64,000 nt of DNA from Reyranella aquatilis (GTDB lineage Bacteria; Pseudomonadota; Alphaproteobacteria; Reyranellales; Reyranellaceae), in NCBI RefSeq assembly GCF_020880995.1, contig NZ_JAJISD010000001.1, positions 1,116,001-1,180,000 on the forward strand, in the 5' to 3' direction. Position numbers and translations under genes: made by a program. How positions within the stretch are numbered: position 1 is the first letter of the stretch; each line of letters starts with the position of its first letter. This document shows positions 62,953-64,000 of this stretch, piece by piece. The notes below the pieces were generated by a model. The model did no database searches. It saw only the letters and a list, made by a program, of their open reading frames with translations, and was not told where the DNA came from.

Positions 62953-64000
62953 GTCGGGAAGTCGTGGGAAACAGGGTCAGCATCGTCATACCGACGCATA
63001 ACCGCGCTTCGCTGCTGCGACGCGCGCTCGTCTGCGTGCAATCGCAAACCCTGCGCGACAAGGAGATCGTGGTCGTCGTCGATGGATCGACCGACGATAC
63101 GCTTTCGATGCTCGCGACCTCCTTTCCCGAGGTGAAGGTCGTCCATCATCCCTCGTCGAAGGGGCCCAGCGCCGCGCGCAACGCCGGTGTGGCCGTTGCA
63201 TCGGGCGAGTGGATCTTCTTCCACGACGACGACGACCTGATGCACCCCTCGCACCTGGCGGAACTCCTGGCGGCCACCCTGGCCGCTCCTCCTCAATCGC
63301 TCGTCGCCGGGCGCTCGCGAGACTTCGCCGTCCGCGACGACAGCATCGTATTCAGCCCACCGGTCTGGACCGCGGCGGAGCGCTCCGACACCGACACGCT
63401 GATCCAGTTCCTCGAGCCCACGGCGCTGCGCACCATCACGCACACCACGATCCTGTGGCCTCGCCGCCTGTTCGACACGGAGACATGGGACGAGACCCTG
63501 AGCTTCTACGAGGATTTCGACCTGTGCGGACGGGCCATCCTGTCCGGCCTGCACGTGATCGGCCGCGAAGTCGGCATGTACTATATCCGCGTCCATGGAG
63601 CGCCGCGGATCACCCATGCCGGGGACGACACCAACCAGCTTCTATGGTCGGCGCGCTACTGGCTGAAGTGGGCGGCGATCCTGCGCGACCATCCCGAGCA
63701 CCGGGCCTGCGCGGAAGCCCTGCGCAACGGCTTGATGGACAGTCTGATCCGGCTGTCCATCGTGGCGGCGGGCCGGAGCTACATGCCGCAGCTCGCCGCT
63801 GCGTTCCGGGAATGGGGCGGCGAGCGCTACTACGTGACGCCGCCGCCGCGGAGCCCCCTGAAACGCAAGCTCGGCGATGCCGTGCTGAACCTGGCAGGCT
63901 TCCGGGCGCTGCACCTGATGCTCGCGGGCGCCGAAAAGTTGCGGCGCAGGGAAGCGCCCTATCTCGACAGGCTGGAGGCCCCGGCAAACGAGGCTGACCG
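62940..64000 (+). CDS. Family 2 glycosyltransferase (partial, C-terminus beyond window)
   Basis: The frame runs open from 62940 to the right edge (about 353 codons), so the gene is incomplete. VSIVIPTHNRASLLRRAL is the GT2 nucleotide-sugar entry motif, followed by DGSTDDT and the metal-binding run FFHDDDDLMHPSH. It transfers a sugar to a polysaccharide, lipid or protein acceptor. ATG 62940 lies inside a hairpin; GTG 62964, six codons before VSIVIP..., is a serious alternative start. Confidence 0.85.
   Translation, partial: MSGRGREVVGNRVSIVIPTHNRASLLRRALVCVQSQTLRDKEIVVVVDGSTDDTLSMLATSFPEVKVVHHPSSKGPSAARNAGVAVASGEWIFFHDDDDLMHPSHLAELLAATLAAPPQSLVAGRSRDFAVRDDSIVFSPPVWTAAERSDTDTLIQFLEPTALRTITHTTILWPRRLFDTETWDETLSFYEDFDLCGRAILSGLHVIGREVGMYYIRVHGAPRITHAGDDTNQLLWSARYWLKWAAILRDHPEHRACAEALRNGLMDSLIRLSIVAAGRSYMPQLAAAFREWGGERYYVTPPPRSPLKRKLGDAVLNLAGFRALHLMLAGAEKLRRREAPYLDRLEAPANEAD

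Overview
The window is GC-rich, densely packed chromosomal DNA from an alphaproteobacterium. Pointers are the yajC-secD-secF block next to a DUF815-type ATPase, an Aap-type general L-amino-acid ABC transporter, a CbpA/CbpM pair, a DUF1194 protein and a Bug/TctC receptor. The style (many enoyl-CoA hydratases, solitary solute receptors, orphan catabolic enzymes) resembles Rhodospirillales or Reyranella-like soil/water bacteria, but that placement is inference from gene content. I recognised no rRNA, tRNA, CRISPR, insertion sequence or prophage. Only one stretch over 300 bases lacks a gene (17438-17853).

Layout. 1-2931 (minus): secF (cut by the window edge), secD, yajC. 3050-4517: ATPase and FMN-barrel protein. 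4562-9995: six-gene operon with a polyamine-type ABC transporter, a racemase-fold protein without its catalytic cysteines and a PuuE-like deacetylase. 10725-16549: ferredoxin-type reductase, SDR, alpha/beta hydrolase, MlrC-like M81 protein and a family-5 solute receptor. 17854-19272: LytM/M23 peptidase with an elaborate leader. 19401-26067: three tandem paralogous amino-acid receptors followed by two permeases and an ATPase. 26122-31756: rmlB converging on a tight minus-strand run folM-folB-eamA-eamA-fdtA-fdtB; together rmlB, fdtA and fdtB suggest a dTDP-3-amino-3,6-dideoxyhexose.

31811-39314: FAD oxidoreductase, lipoprotein esterase, nitronate monooxygenase, two tandem unrecognised membrane proteins, VOC protein, a solitary LivM permease and two divergent enoyl-CoA hydratases. 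39374-43862: TetR-GNAT facing P450-thiolase-quinone oxidoreductase across a perfect palindromic operator. 43867-50751: small secreted protein, enoyl-CoA hydratase, threonine aldolase, a 697-residue unrecognised exported protein and an orphan molybdenum hydroxylase large subunit. 50752-53347: sulfide/persulfide module (TauE/SafE, rhodanese, ArsR-type repressor with the two sulfur-sensing cysteines, persulfide dioxygenase) around an AT-rich operator. 53403-64000: Bug receptor, flavodoxin-fold quinone reductase, cbpM-cbpA, acyl-CoA dehydrogenase, vWA protein, methyltransferase, FecR-domain protein, DUF1428, LysR, a 24-codon leader ORF coupled to an FMN-barrel protein, and a glycosyltransferase cut by the right edge.

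The most noteworthy non-coding signal is a pair of long REP-like inverted repeats at 9998-10074 and 34865-34939. Both lie between convergent genes, and they differ by base changes that keep the pairing. Other signals are a hairpin displaying a Shine-Dalgarno sequence before the second receptor gene, a hairpin/mini-ORF leader before the M23 gene, and operator palindromes for the TetR, ArsR and LysR regulators. The least expected protein observation is the racemase-fold protein with both catalytic cysteines replaced.
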